From Burkholderiales bacterium (lineage in GTDB: Bacteria; Pseudomonadota; Gammaproteobacteria; Burkholderiales; SG8-39), in contig CAKKSJ010000051.1 in NCBI GenBank assembly GCA_919902965.1, positions 1 through 6,916 on the forward strand: DNA of 6,916 nucleotides. The letters run 5' to 3'. The notes beneath the pieces were generated by a model. It did no database searches. It had not been told where the DNA came from and saw only the letters and a program-made list of their open reading frames with translations. The position numbers and the translations under genes were made by a program. Every line of letters begins with the position of its first letter. The first letter of the stretch is position 1. Shown one piece after another: positions 1 through 5,916 of this stretch.

Positions 1-1
1 G

Positions 2-457
2 CTAGATCACGCCGGCCGGCTCTCTGGCCGCGGATGGGCGCTTCGCCATCCCCGCGAGACCGCGCTGCACCGCGCGCAAAATGTCGAACTGGGTGATGGC
101 GCCCACGATGCGTCCGCCTTCCACCACCGGCAGGCGGCGGAAATTCTTGTTCAGGAAAAGCCCGGCGGCGTAATAGATGTCCATGGTCGGCGGTATGGAT
201 TCCGCCGCCGAAGTCATGAAATCCTTTACTTTCCCTTTCGGCGCATCGTGGTCGGGGCCGCCCAGCGTGAGCAGCTTGAGGCAATCGGACTCGGTCAGAA
301 TGCCGACGAGCTTGCCCTTGCTGTCGGCGACCAGCGCGCCGGTGACCCGCTTCTCCAGCAGGAAATCCACGGCATCCCAGATGTCGGTCTCCGGCGCTAA
401 GGTATCCACGTACTTGTCCATGAATTCCCGGACTGTGGGCAGGTGTTGCATGGTCAT
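2..457 (-). CDS. Tandem CBS-domain protein
   Basis: This 151-residue protein consists of little more than two CBS domains, at about residues 10-64 and 79-133. Each ends in the typical G-x-[IL]-[ST]-x-x-D pattern (GILTESDCL near 53-60, GAITQFDIL near 119-127). Stand-alone CBS pairs form a Bateman module that usually binds adenine nucleotides and acts as a cytoplasmic energy or redox sensor; the partner here is unknown. I chose the ATG at 457 because AAGGAGG lies at 464-470, six bases upstream. The reading frame is open to 535, but that extension has no ribosome site and no domain. A second ATG two codons in is less well spaced. The stop TAG sits two bases from the window edge, so the gene is complete. 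No other domain is fused. The family assignment is strong; the physiological role is not visible. Confidence 0.93.
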   Translation of the reverse strand: MTMQHLPTVREFMDKYVDTLAPETDIWDAVDFLLEKRVTGALVADSKGKLVGILTESDCLKLLTLGGPDHDAPKGKVKDFMTSAAESIPPTMDIYYAAGLFLNKNFRRLPVVEGGRIVGAITQFDILRAVQRGLAGMAKRPSAAREPAGVI

Positions 458-538
458 GGCAAGCCTCCTTGTTTGATAAGCGCTGATGTGGCTCTCTAAG
501 ATTAGTCCGCCCGGCGACAATTGCCAGGATTGCAAGCG

Positions 539-562
539 AAAAACCCCTAGTCCGGGACAGGG
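539..562 (-). terminator. Rho-independent terminator-like hairpin
   Basis: Read on the minus strand, CCCTGTC pairs with GAC-T-AGGG (seven pairs, one bulged T) around a CCG loop and is followed by GTTTTT. It lies between the EAL gene, which stops at 746, and the CBS gene start at 457. It would end transcription arriving from the EAL gene before the CBS gene begins. The stem is short and the implied 3' UTR is about 180 bases, so the call is moderate. Confidence 0.45.
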
Positions 563-745
563 CTATGGACAGGAACGTGGAATCGAAGCCGAATTTATCA
601 GCCGACAGGACAGATCAGCTTAGGGACTCAGCGCAGTGGTGCGGAACGGCGCCTTGTTCAGCGCCAACAAGCTTGAAGATTGTTTTCTGCAGGCATAGGT
701 GTGGCGCGCACTTTTCGAGCTTGCCAAATACAGCAAGAGGCGCAG

Positions 746-1558
746 CTAATGGTCGATGATCAGGCCGATCGGCGCCGGCACCTGGATGCCGAAGCCCTGT
801 GCGTAATCGACGCCGGCCTCGCGCAGGTGCGTCAGGGTCTCGTTCATTTCAACGCCTTCGCCGACCAGCTCGAATCCAACCGCTTTCGCCATGCTCACCA
901 TTGCGCCCAGCTTCTTGCGCGTGGATAGGCCCAGGTGGAGGCCGCGCACGATGCCGCCGTCGACCTTGACGAAGTCGGGCCGTAGGGTCGTCAGCGAGGA
1001 AAGCGACACGGAACGACGACCGAAACCGCTGATCGCAACTTTGCAACCCCCTGCCTGCAGCGAGGCGATGAACGCGCCGGCGAGCTCCGGACGGTCGAGC
1101 ATGTCGTTCTCGCTGATCTCGACGACGAACGCCGCCGGCGACACCTTGGCACGCGCGAGTTCGGCCGCAAGCTCCGGGACAAATTCCGCGTCGCCCATCG
1201 ATTGTGCTGACATATTGACGCACAGGCGCGGCACGCGCGGCGACCGGGCCAGGCGCGCGATCGTCTGGTGCGCAACCCAGCGGTCGAGCTTGGGCAGCAG
1301 CTGGAAATGTTCGAATAGCGGCAGAAATCCCCCGGGGGGCAGAAACACGGCGTCGTCGTCCTGCAGCCGCACCAGCACCTCTGCCATGGGAAAGGTCTGC
1401 TCGCCGCGCAGCGCGAGAATAGGCTGCGCATAGAGCACGAGCTCGTCGCGCTCGAGCGCGCGCAACAGGCGGTTGGGCGGGTCCTGCCAACCCATGAAGT
1501 CCTGATTCAATTCGCGCAGCAGGACTTCTATGTCATGTGGCATCTTGGCTTGCGGCAT
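746..1558 (-). CDS. Degenerate EAL-domain protein, probable non-catalytic c-di-GMP effector
   Basis: The 270-residue product is almost entirely one EAL domain. It shows YAQPI (43-47), the signature Glu in AEVLVR (59-64), NMSAQS (115-120), VEISE (146-150), KVD (198-200), EGVE (234-237) and QGF (254-256). Active EAL phosphodiesterases cleave cyclic di-GMP using a metal site that includes the DD of the DDFG motif. Here that motif reads ISGFG (176-180), so both Asp are replaced by Ser and Gly, and loop 6 after it is also unusual. I infer loss of hydrolysis with possible retention of ligand or protein binding. No GGDEF, PAS or membrane segment is present. The start is uncertain: ATG 1558 and ATG 1543 are both possible and neither has a good Shine-Dalgarno. 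A frame extension to 1711 looks non-coding. Confidence 0.9.
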   Translation of the reverse strand: MPQAKMPHDIEVLLRELNQDFMGWQDPPNRLLRALERDELVLYAQPILALRGEQTFPMAEVLVRLQDDDAVFLPPGGFLPLFEHFQLLPKLDRWVAHQTIARLARSPRVPRLCVNMSAQSMGDAEFVPELAAELARAKVSPAAFVVEISENDMLDRPELAGAFIASLQAGGCKVAISGFGRRSVSLSSLTTLRPDFVKVDGGIVRGLHLGLSTRKKLGAMVSMAKAVGFELVGEGVEMNETLTHLREAGVDYAQGFGIQVPAPIGLIIDH

Positions 1559-1565
1559 GAGCGGG

Positions 1566-1571
1566 ATTCTA
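1566..1571 (-). promoter_or_regulatory. Possible -10 element of the EAL gene
   Basis: TAGAAT on the minus strand matches the sigma-70 -10 consensus at five of six positions. It ends seven bases before ATG 1558. If it is used, transcription would begin at or next to the start codon, giving a leaderless message, or the true start would be the downstream ATG 1543. No convincing -35 box is seen at the proper distance, so this is weak. Confidence 0.22.
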
Positions 1572-1714
1572 GCGCTTTTGGCCGCGGTGGCGCTGAGCGC
1601 GCTGGTTTGGACTCTGACACACCCCGTCAATTCATCACAAAACTCGCGCCGCCCCCTGGGGCTGCACCGGCGGAGCCAAGTTAACAAAAGACAGAGTGCG
1701 CGTTTCCGCACCGG

Positions 1715-1921
1715 TCAAATCAGCGATTCCAGCCCTTTACGGTCGAGCAAGTCGAGCGGCTTGAGCGACGGACCGCTGGGATGTTTGTCGCCGATCTCCC
1801 ATTGGCGCACTGTCGACGAGCTGGTGTTGAGCACCGCTGCCTGCACCGCCTGGCTCAGCTTGTGGCGCTGCCGACGACAGGTCAAGGGAACGTGTCGCCG
1901 ATTGGCGCTTTTGGCGACATG
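1715..1921 (-). pseudogene. C-terminal remnant of a HigA-like XRE/HTH antitoxin
   Basis: A minus-strand frame ending at TGA 1715-1717 encodes about 50 recognisable residues. Key segments are KLSQAV, LNTSSSTVRQWEIGDKHPSG and PSLKLLDLLDRKGLE. These match the recognition-helix and C-terminal part of HigA/NadS-type XRE antitoxins, where the pattern SQAVFAxxLNTSxSTVxxWExGxKxPSGPxLKLL is typical. The usual N-terminal half, about 40-50 residues, is missing. Upstream the frame reads unrelated residues and meets a stop at 1934, with no start codon or ribosome site. No matching HigB toxin fragment is seen in the 80 bases up to the next gene. I read it as a decayed antitoxin whose conserved core is still legible. 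The upstream limit of the fragment is arbitrary. Confidence 0.72.
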
Positions 1922-1973
1922 ACGCCCTGGCGACTACAGCCTGCGCGGTTCGCTTTGCCGTTTCACCGCCAAC

Positions 1974-2002
1974 TTGCCATCCGCTGCAAATAAGGCGACA
2001 AT
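1974..2002 (+). promoter_or_regulatory. Putative sigma-70 promoter of the HTH-MNT/HEPN pair
   Basis: TTGCCA (1974-1979, five of six to consensus), a 17-base gap and GACAAT (1997-2002, four of six) form a plausible promoter. The predicted transcript start is near 2009, only about five bases before ATG 2014, so the message would be nearly leaderless. A dyad over the same region could act as its operator. Confidence 0.35.
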
Positions 2003-2021
2003 TGCTGCTAATTATGCAGCA
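2003..2021 (+). promoter_or_regulatory. Inverted repeat over the start codon, possible autoregulatory operator
   Basis: TGCTGC (2003-2008) and GCAGCA (2016-2021) are perfect 6-base inverted arms around a 7-base AT-only centre that contains most of the ATG. The position, at the expected transcription start of a gene encoding its own winged-helix domain, suggests an operator for autorepression. As RNA it could also fold and hide the start codon. There is no direct evidence for either. Confidence 0.4.
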
Positions 2022-2634
2022 GACGCTTTCCTCCGTCCTCTTCCCCGGCTACCGCCGCCGCGTGCTCGGGCTGCTATTGCTGCACCCGGACGAGGCGCTG
2101 CACGGGCGCGAGATCGCACGCCGCACCGGCCTGCCCTCGGGCACGATCACGCGCGAGCTTACGCGCCTGGCGCAGGTGGGTCTGCTCAAGCGCGAGAAGC
2201 GCGGCAATCAGCTGCTCTACAGCGCCGAGCGCTCTTGCCCGGTGTTCGAAGAACTGGCGGGCATCCTGCGCAAGACTTCGGGTGTCGCCGAGGTGCTCGC
2301 CGGCGCGCTCGACCCCGCCGAAGATCGCATCCGCGTTGCCTTCATATTCGGATCCATGGGCCGCGGCGAGGAACGCGCAGGCAGCGACATCGACCTGATC
2401 GTGATCGGCGACGTCGGCTTCGCCGAAGTGATCAAACTCCTGCACGCTTCGCAAAGCGTGCTCGGGCGCGAGATCAACCCCAAGGTCTACACGCTGAAGG
2501 AATGGACAAGCAGGCGCGCTGCGCCCGATGCATTTCTGCGTGACGTGCTCGCCAAACCGAAAATTTTCGTGATCGGAACCGAAGATGAGCTTGCAAAACC
2601 TCGTCGGGCGCAGCCTCGAAAGCGTCGCGCCTGA
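2014..2634 (+). CDS. Winged-helix DNA-binding domain fused to MNT-type nucleotidyltransferase (antitoxin-like)
   Basis: The 206-residue product has a winged-helix domain at about residues 12-72 (LHGREIARRTGLPSGTITRE, then LLKREKRGNQLLY). A minimal nucleotidyltransferase domain follows at about 104-160. The NTase signature is complete for its first two parts: GSMGRG (113-118) and SDIDLIV (124-130). The third acidic position is not evident; the equivalent strand reads GREINPKVYT. MNT enzymes transfer nucleotides and, in type VII modules, act as antitoxins that modify a HEPN partner. The wHTH suggests the protein also regulates transcription. I chose ATG 2014; TTG 2002 has an AAGG seven bases upstream but would lie at or before the predicted transcript start. 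The basic C-terminal tail (RRAQPRKRRA) is encoded where the gene overlaps the HEPN gene by 50 bases. Confidence 0.85.
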   Translation: MQQTLSSVLFPGYRRRVLGLLLLHPDEALHGREIARRTGLPSGTITRELTRLAQVGLLKREKRGNQLLYSAERSCPVFEELAGILRKTSGVAEVLAGALDPAEDRIRVAFIFGSMGRGEERAGSDIDLIVIGDVGFAEVIKLLHASQSVLGREINPKVYTLKEWTSRRAAPDAFLRDVLAKPKIFVIGTEDELAKPRRAQPRKRRA

Positions 2635-3022
2635 CCCGGCGGCCATAGCCCGACTGCTCGCGGCGGCGGAGCGCAACCTTGCGGATGCGCAGCTCGCGGG
2701 CTTGAGCGCGGAAACTCGCTTCGGCGCAAGCTACAAGGCCATCATGCAATGTGCGATGGTAGCGCTGCAAGCCAATGGCTACCGCACACTGACGAGCCAG
2801 CCTGGCCACCACCAGACCGCATTGCAGACGCTGCCGCTCACCGTCGGTTTGCCGAAGGAGCGGATGATCGTGCTCGATGCTTTAAGAAAGCAGCGTAATC
2901 TTGCCGACTACCAGGGCGACACCGTGCCTGAGCAAACGGCGGCGGAGTGCTTCGCCCAGGCGCAGCAACTGCTCGCAGAGGTGAAGGCCTGGCTTGCGGC
3001 CAACACGCCGAAACTCGCCTGA
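2585..3022 (+). CDS. Small HEPN-type protein, putative toxin partner of the HTH-MNT protein
   Basis: The 145-residue, mostly helical protein has the HEPN features: LLAAAERNLADA (24-35), FGASYKAIMQCAMVAL (46-61), GHHQTAL (74-80) and RKQRNLADY (101-109). Classical HEPN RNases carry R-x4-6-H; here the motif is R104-N-x-x-D108-Y109 with no His, resembling the SAV_6107-like HEPN group. A conserved Tyr remains at 109, in the region that MNT antitoxins AMPylate in HepT-type toxins. The start is ATG 2585, inside the upstream gene, with GGAA at 2575-2578 six bases before it. The 50-base overlap implies translational coupling and a shared function. I infer a HEPN/MNT toxin-antitoxin-like pair; whether this HEPN is an active RNase is open. 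It contains no membrane segment or other domain. Confidence 0.78.
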   Translation: MSLQNLVGRSLESVAPDPAAIARLLAAAERNLADAQLAGLSAETRFGASYKAIMQCAMVALQANGYRTLTSQPGHHQTALQTLPLTVGLPKERMIVLDALRKQRNLADYQGDTVPEQTAAECFAQAQQLLAEVKAWLAANTPKLA

Positions 3023-3188
3023 GCATTACAACGGCAGGCTGCAAACAACAACTTTTCTGAGGGAGAATCGGCCGGCGAGCCAATAACCGCGCGCCTCTCC
3101 GAGCAGTCGTAACACCTACTGAGTGGCGACGACTGCAATAAATTGCCTGTCAGCATATCGACCCAAGCTGCTGCCCAAGGAAGCACCC

Positions 3189-4529
3189 GTGGTTTACCGC
3201 TCCGACCCGAGAAACGCAGACCGATACGCGAGCAGCATCCCGGCAAGTTCGCCGCTGGCGCGGCTGCTGCGCCTCGGGAGCCTGGTCGGGCGCGTCGGCG
3301 CGTCGGTGGCGGTGGAGCAGTTGGTATCGCTGCTCCTCTCCGGACCATCGCGCCAGGCGCATCAGCTCGCCAACCTCGTCCTCAACGCCGAGCGCATCGT
3401 GCGCGAGCTAGGGCGACTGAAGGGCGCGGCGATGAAAGTCGGCCAGATGCTGAGCCTGCAGGACTCGCTGCTGCCGCCCGAAGTGACCGGCGTGCTCGCC
3501 GCGCTGCAGCGCCAGGCGCCGCCTATCCCCTTCGGCGTGGTGCAGCGAGCGCTAGACGCGGAACTCCCCGGCTGGCGCAGCACCATCGCACAACTCGAGC
3601 CGCAAGCCATCGCCGCCGCCTCGATCGGGCAGGTGCACCGCGGCGTCCTCGCCGACGGGCGGCCGGTCGCGGTGAAAATCCAGTACCCGGGCATAGACCG
3701 CATCATCGAGGCGGACCTGGTCAACCTGCGGCGCCTGTTGCAGTCGCTGTTCGCGCTCATTACCGACGCCGACTTCGCACCGGTCTGGGGCGAGGTGCGC
3801 GACCGCCTGCGCGAAGAGCTGGACTACGTCAACGAAGCGGACAACCTGCGGCGCATGGCCGCGCTCTGGGCCGGCAGCGAGCAGGTGGTGATTCCCGGCG
3901 TGATCGACGCGGTGTCCTCCCGCCGCGTGCTGAGCATGGACTTCGTCGCCGGCTACACGCCCGATGCGGCCTGCGACGAGGCACGGCCGCAGGCACTGCG
4001 CGATCGCTGGGGCGCGGTGCTGTTCGACTTCATGCTGCGCGGCCTGTTCGAGCACCGCCTGATCCACGCCGACCCGAACCTGTCGAATTTTTCGTTTCTC
4101 GCCGACGGCCGCGTCGTCGTCTACGACTTCGGCTGCGTCAAGTCGGTGCCGCCGAACATCGCGCAGGGCTACCGCGCACTCGCGCGCGCCGCGCTGGACG
4201 GCCGGCGCAGCGAAGTGCCGGCGCTGCTCGCGGCGATGGGCGTCAGCACGGCCTCGGGCGGGCCGGTGTCGGCGGGGCTGATCGCACCCGCGCTCGAGCT
4301 CGTGTTCAAGGTGCTCGATGAAGCGCGTCCCTACCGCTTCGGCTACGACGACCAGCTCCTGCGCCAGGTCATCGACAACAACCTGATCCACTTCGGCGAG
4401 GCGAAAGACATCCGCTTCCCCCACCACATCGTGTTCATCAACCGCACCGCGGCGGGCCACTACGGCAACCTCTCGCGGCTGCGCGCCGCGGCGCCGTGGC
4501 GGCGGATGGTGGAGGCGCGGCTTGCCTAG
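3189..4529 (+). CDS. ABC1/AarF/ADCK-type atypical kinase-like protein
   Basis: The 446-residue product carries the full set of UbiB-family marks. The KxGQ motif is MKVGQMLSLQD (82-92), the Ala-rich loop is AAASIGQVH (142-150), the nucleotide-site Lys is VAVK (163), and then come EELDYVNEADN (209-219), HADPNLSNF (293-301) and DFG (313-315). Members (UbiB, ADCK3/COQ8) bind nucleotides and support ubiquinone synthesis or lipid homeostasis; the sequence resembles the ADCK3-like group, not canonical long UbiB, and lacks the C-terminal membrane helices of UbiB. HADPNLSN replaces the commoner HADPHPGN. I chose GTG 3189 because AAGGAAG lies at 3177-3183. An in-frame GTG at 3123 would add 22 residues but has no ribosome site. 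No ubiquinone genes flank it. It stands alone and converges with the TPR gene 28 bases on. Confidence 0.9.
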   Translation: MVYRSDPRNADRYASSIPASSPLARLLRLGSLVGRVGASVAVEQLVSLLLSGPSRQAHQLANLVLNAERIVRELGRLKGAAMKVGQMLSLQDSLLPPEVTGVLAALQRQAPPIPFGVVQRALDAELPGWRSTIAQLEPQAIAAASIGQVHRGVLADGRPVAVKIQYPGIDRIIEADLVNLRRLLQSLFALITDADFAPVWGEVRDRLREELDYVNEADNLRRMAALWAGSEQVVIPGVIDAVSSRRVLSMDFVAGYTPDAACDEARPQALRDRWGAVLFDFMLRGLFEHRLIHADPNLSNFSFLADGRVVVYDFGCVKSVPPNIAQGYRALARAALDGRRSEVPALLAAMGVSTASGGPVSAGLIAPALELVFKVLDEARPYRFGYDDQLLRQVIDNNLIHFGEAKDIRFPHHIVFINRTAAGHYGNLSRLRAAAPWRRMVEARLA

Positions 4530-4557
4530 GAGCATCGCTCTTCCCGCGCGGGGTTCG

Positions 4558-5046
4558 CTACTTCGCTCCCGATTTTTGCTTGTAGTCGGCTACCGCCTTC
4601 TTCAGGGTCCGGTATTCTTCGCAGCCGAAGAAGCACAACCGGTCCAGCGCCGCGAGGTGTTCCTCGGCCTTGGCCGGATTGCCCGCCATCAGATAGGCCT
4701 CGCCGATGTACTCGTGCGCACCCAGATGTTTCGGGTCCAGACGCAGGGCCTCGTTGTAATGCTTGAACGCCATGTCCAGACTGCCCAGCTTGCGGTAGGC
4801 ATAGGCGAGCAGATTTTGCGCGTTGGCATTGCCGGGGTCTGATGCGACTGCCTTGCCGAGCGCCGCCTGCGCCGCGTTCCAGTCGCTTGCGGCGATCGCC
4901 CGCTTGCCCGCGGCATAGTTCGGGTCTTCCGAAGCCGGCGCGGTGCTCGCCGATTCGGACTCTGCCGCAACGGCGGGCGGGCCGTACAGCCCGGCAAGCG
5001 CGATCAGGCAGGCAGCCGACAAAGTCGCTTTCAGCAGGTTCAGCAT
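4558..5046 (-). CDS. Secreted TPR protein with a C-terminal CxxxC
   Basis: The 162-residue protein begins with a clear signal peptide: a Lys at residue 6, a hydrophobic run LSAACLIALAGL (9-20), and a likely cut near AVAA (25-28). It is therefore probably periplasmic. After a Ser/Ala/Glu-rich linker come TPR units at about 44-72, 75-106 and 109-136, with the typical pattern of small and aromatic residues (LLAYAYRKLG, AFKHYNEALRLDP, HEYIGEAYLMAGN, AEEHL). The last helices carry LCFFGCEEY (137-145), a Cys pair seen in small periplasmic TPR proteins of this type; a disulfide is possible. The start ATG 5046 has AGGAGA a few bases upstream. The frame extends to 5127 but that part is non-coding in style. 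TPRs are protein-binding scaffolds; the partner is unknown. Confidence 0.88.
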   Translation of the reverse strand: MLNLLKATLSAACLIALAGLYGPPAVAAESESASTAPASEDPNYAAGKRAIAASDWNAAQAALGKAVASDPGNANAQNLLAYAYRKLGSLDMAFKHYNEALRLDPKHLGAHEYIGEAYLMAGNPAKAEEHLAALDRLCFFGCEEYRTLKKAVADYKQKSGAK

Positions 5047-5145
5047 GATGTTCTCCTGATCTTTTGGAAACGGCGCGCTGCGGCCGCGCCTGGCGCCGCT
5101 TAATTTGTATACAGCGCCGTATTGCATTCTATTCCCGCCGCGTGA

Positions 5146-5295
5146 TCACCGGCACGCCGGCCCGTCTGCGCCTGCGAATCGCCTCGCGTCCACCTCGGTC
5201 AACGTATCCAGGAACGCGAGCAGATCCTTGACCTCCCCGGCAGTTTTCGAGAATTTGCGAATTCGGCGCCACGTCCGGCGACGCGTTTCGACACC
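5146..5295 (-). pseudogene. Possible C-terminal tail of a cytochrome c family protein
   Basis: Directly after the toxin stop codon, in the same minus-strand frame, there is an open stretch of 49 codons with no start codon. It contains KFSKTAGEVKDLLAFLDTLTE, which resembles the last helix of mono- and di-haem cytochrome c and cytochrome peroxidase proteins (pattern T-x-x-E-x-x-D-L-[LV]-A-F-L-x-[ST]-L-T). No CxxCH haem motif is present in the remaining sequence. I infer a truncated relic, perhaps cut when the toxin-antitoxin pair arrived. The similarity is short, so it could be chance. Confidence 0.33.
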
Positions 5296-5604
5296 TCAGT
5301 GGTAGTCCTCTTCCCTCTGGTGGCGCACGGCGAGAACAGTGACGGTGTCGCCGTTCTCGATCTCGAACAGCGCGACGTAGCCGGAGGCGCCGAAGGGAAT
5401 GATGAGTTCGCGCAGGAAGGGATTGCCGTCGCCGCCCAGGGACTTGCGGCAGGTAAACGGGAACACATCGAGCAGTTCGATTGCCTTGGCGATCGCCGCG
5501 CGCGCTGTTTCGGCCGCGGCGACGTCCTGTTCAAGCAGGAAATCGAACAGGCGCAGCAGGTCCGCCTCCGCTTCGGGCGTGAAGCGGACCTTGTATTTCT
5601 TCAT
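5296..5604 (-). CDS. ParE/RelE-superfamily toxin
   Basis: The 102-residue protein has the ParE/RelE fold signature. An N-terminal strand KVRFTPEAEADL (5-16) leads into two helices (LRLFDFLLEQ, then AETARAAIAKAIELLDVFP). The C-terminal sheet follows with FLRELIIPF (63-71), YVALFEIENGDTVTVLAVRHQRE (76-98) and Arg65, His95 and Arg97 in the usual places. ParE members poison DNA gyrase and RelE members cleave mRNA on the ribosome; the sequence is closer to ParE in length and C-terminal pattern, but the target cannot be decided. The ATG overlaps the antitoxin stop as ATGA (5601-5604), so the two are translationally coupled, antitoxin first. Length and conserved positions look intact, so the toxin is likely functional. 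Confidence 0.9.
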   Translation of the reverse strand: MKKYKVRFTPEAEADLLRLFDFLLEQDVAAAETARAAIAKAIELLDVFPFTCRKSLGGDGNPFLRELIIPFGASGYVALFEIENGDTVTVLAVRHQREEDYH

Positions 5605-5879
5605 GCTGCGGTCTTGGGGCCTTTGCGCGCCTTGTCCAGGCGCCGTGCAAGCTTGCCGAGCACCGCGGCTGCCGGGATGTATTTGCCCGACTTCCCCGCG
5701 CTTGCGCCCGAGGCAAGCCCGCGCTCGATGAAGGCCTTCTGCGCATAACGGAACTCGACGTTGCGGCGCACCGCGTCCTCGACGAATCCGGATAGGGTCT
5801 CACCGGTCTCGAGGAGCGCCTCGGCGGCCTGGCGCAGTTCGGGTGAAACGCGCACCGCGGGAATGGCGGCAGTTTTCAT
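5601..5879 (-). CDS. RHH-type antitoxin of the ParE/RelE pair
   Basis: The 92-residue protein starts with a ribbon-helix-helix domain: the strand IPAVRVSP (6-13), helix ELRQAAEALLE (14-24) and helix TLSGFVEDAVRRNVEFRYAQ (28-47). This resembles CopG/ParD-like antitoxins. The tail AFIERGLASG followed by a Lys/Arg-rich C-terminus (76-90) would wrap the toxin. RHH antitoxins neutralise their toxin by binding and repress their own operon. ATG 5879 was chosen because AAGGAG (5885-5890, minus) lies five bases upstream; a longer frame start at 5894 is inside the operator. The gene overlaps the toxin by four bases. An inverted repeat right upstream is the expected binding site. Confidence 0.87.
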   Translation of the reverse strand: MKTAAIPAVRVSPELRQAAEALLETGETLSGFVEDAVRRNVEFRYAQKAFIERGLASGASAGKSGKYIPAAAVLGKLARRLDKARKGPKTAA

Positions 5880-5888
5880 GGGCGCTCC

Positions 5889-5910
5889 TTGCATTGCATT
5901 TGTAATGCAA
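5889..5910 (-). promoter_or_regulatory. Inverted-repeat operator of the toxin-antitoxin operon
   Basis: TTGCATT (5894-5900) and AATGCAA (5904-5910) form a perfect 7-base inverted repeat with a 3-base gap. A third TTGCATT copy (5889-5895) overlaps the first as a direct repeat and touches the ribosome site. Ribbon-helix-helix antitoxins typically bind such short clustered half-sites. The minus-strand TACAAA (5899-5904) inside it could be the -10 box, though no good -35 is seen. Confidence 0.6.
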
Positions 5911-5916
5911 GCATGA

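Noticed and set aside
513..524. The 12-base word GGCGACAATTGC recurs exactly at 1994-2005, upstream of the wHTH-NTase gene.
   Set aside because: About one such 12-base match is expected by chance in a window this size, and it has no consistent position relative to the two genes.
565..745. Short open frames in the gap between the EAL and CBS genes.
   Set aside because: No frame on either strand shows a recognisable domain, a ribosome site with a start, or gene-like composition.
2002..2013. TTG start at 2002 for the wHTH-NTase gene, with AAGG seven bases upstream.
   Set aside because: It overlaps the predicted -10 box and would precede the transcript start; ATG 2014 fits the family's N-terminus. 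It is not fully excluded.
3023..3188. Search for a promoter or small gene between the HEPN and kinase genes.
   Set aside because: Only the kinase ribosome site at its end is supported; no paired -35/-10, terminator or family-like frame was found.
3143..4321. 392-codon plus-strand frame inside the kinase gene.
   Set aside because: It is an Arg/Ala-rich out-of-frame shadow of the kinase with no family features.
3552..4535. Long 327-codon open frame on the minus strand.
   Set aside because: It is antisense to the clearly conserved ABC1 kinase. Long antisense frames are common in high-GC coding DNA, and its residues (His/Val/Arg-rich) show no domain.
4543..4552. CCCGCGCGGG palindrome between the convergent kinase and TPR genes.
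   Set aside because: It has no loop bases and no T-run on either strand, so it is not a credible terminator.
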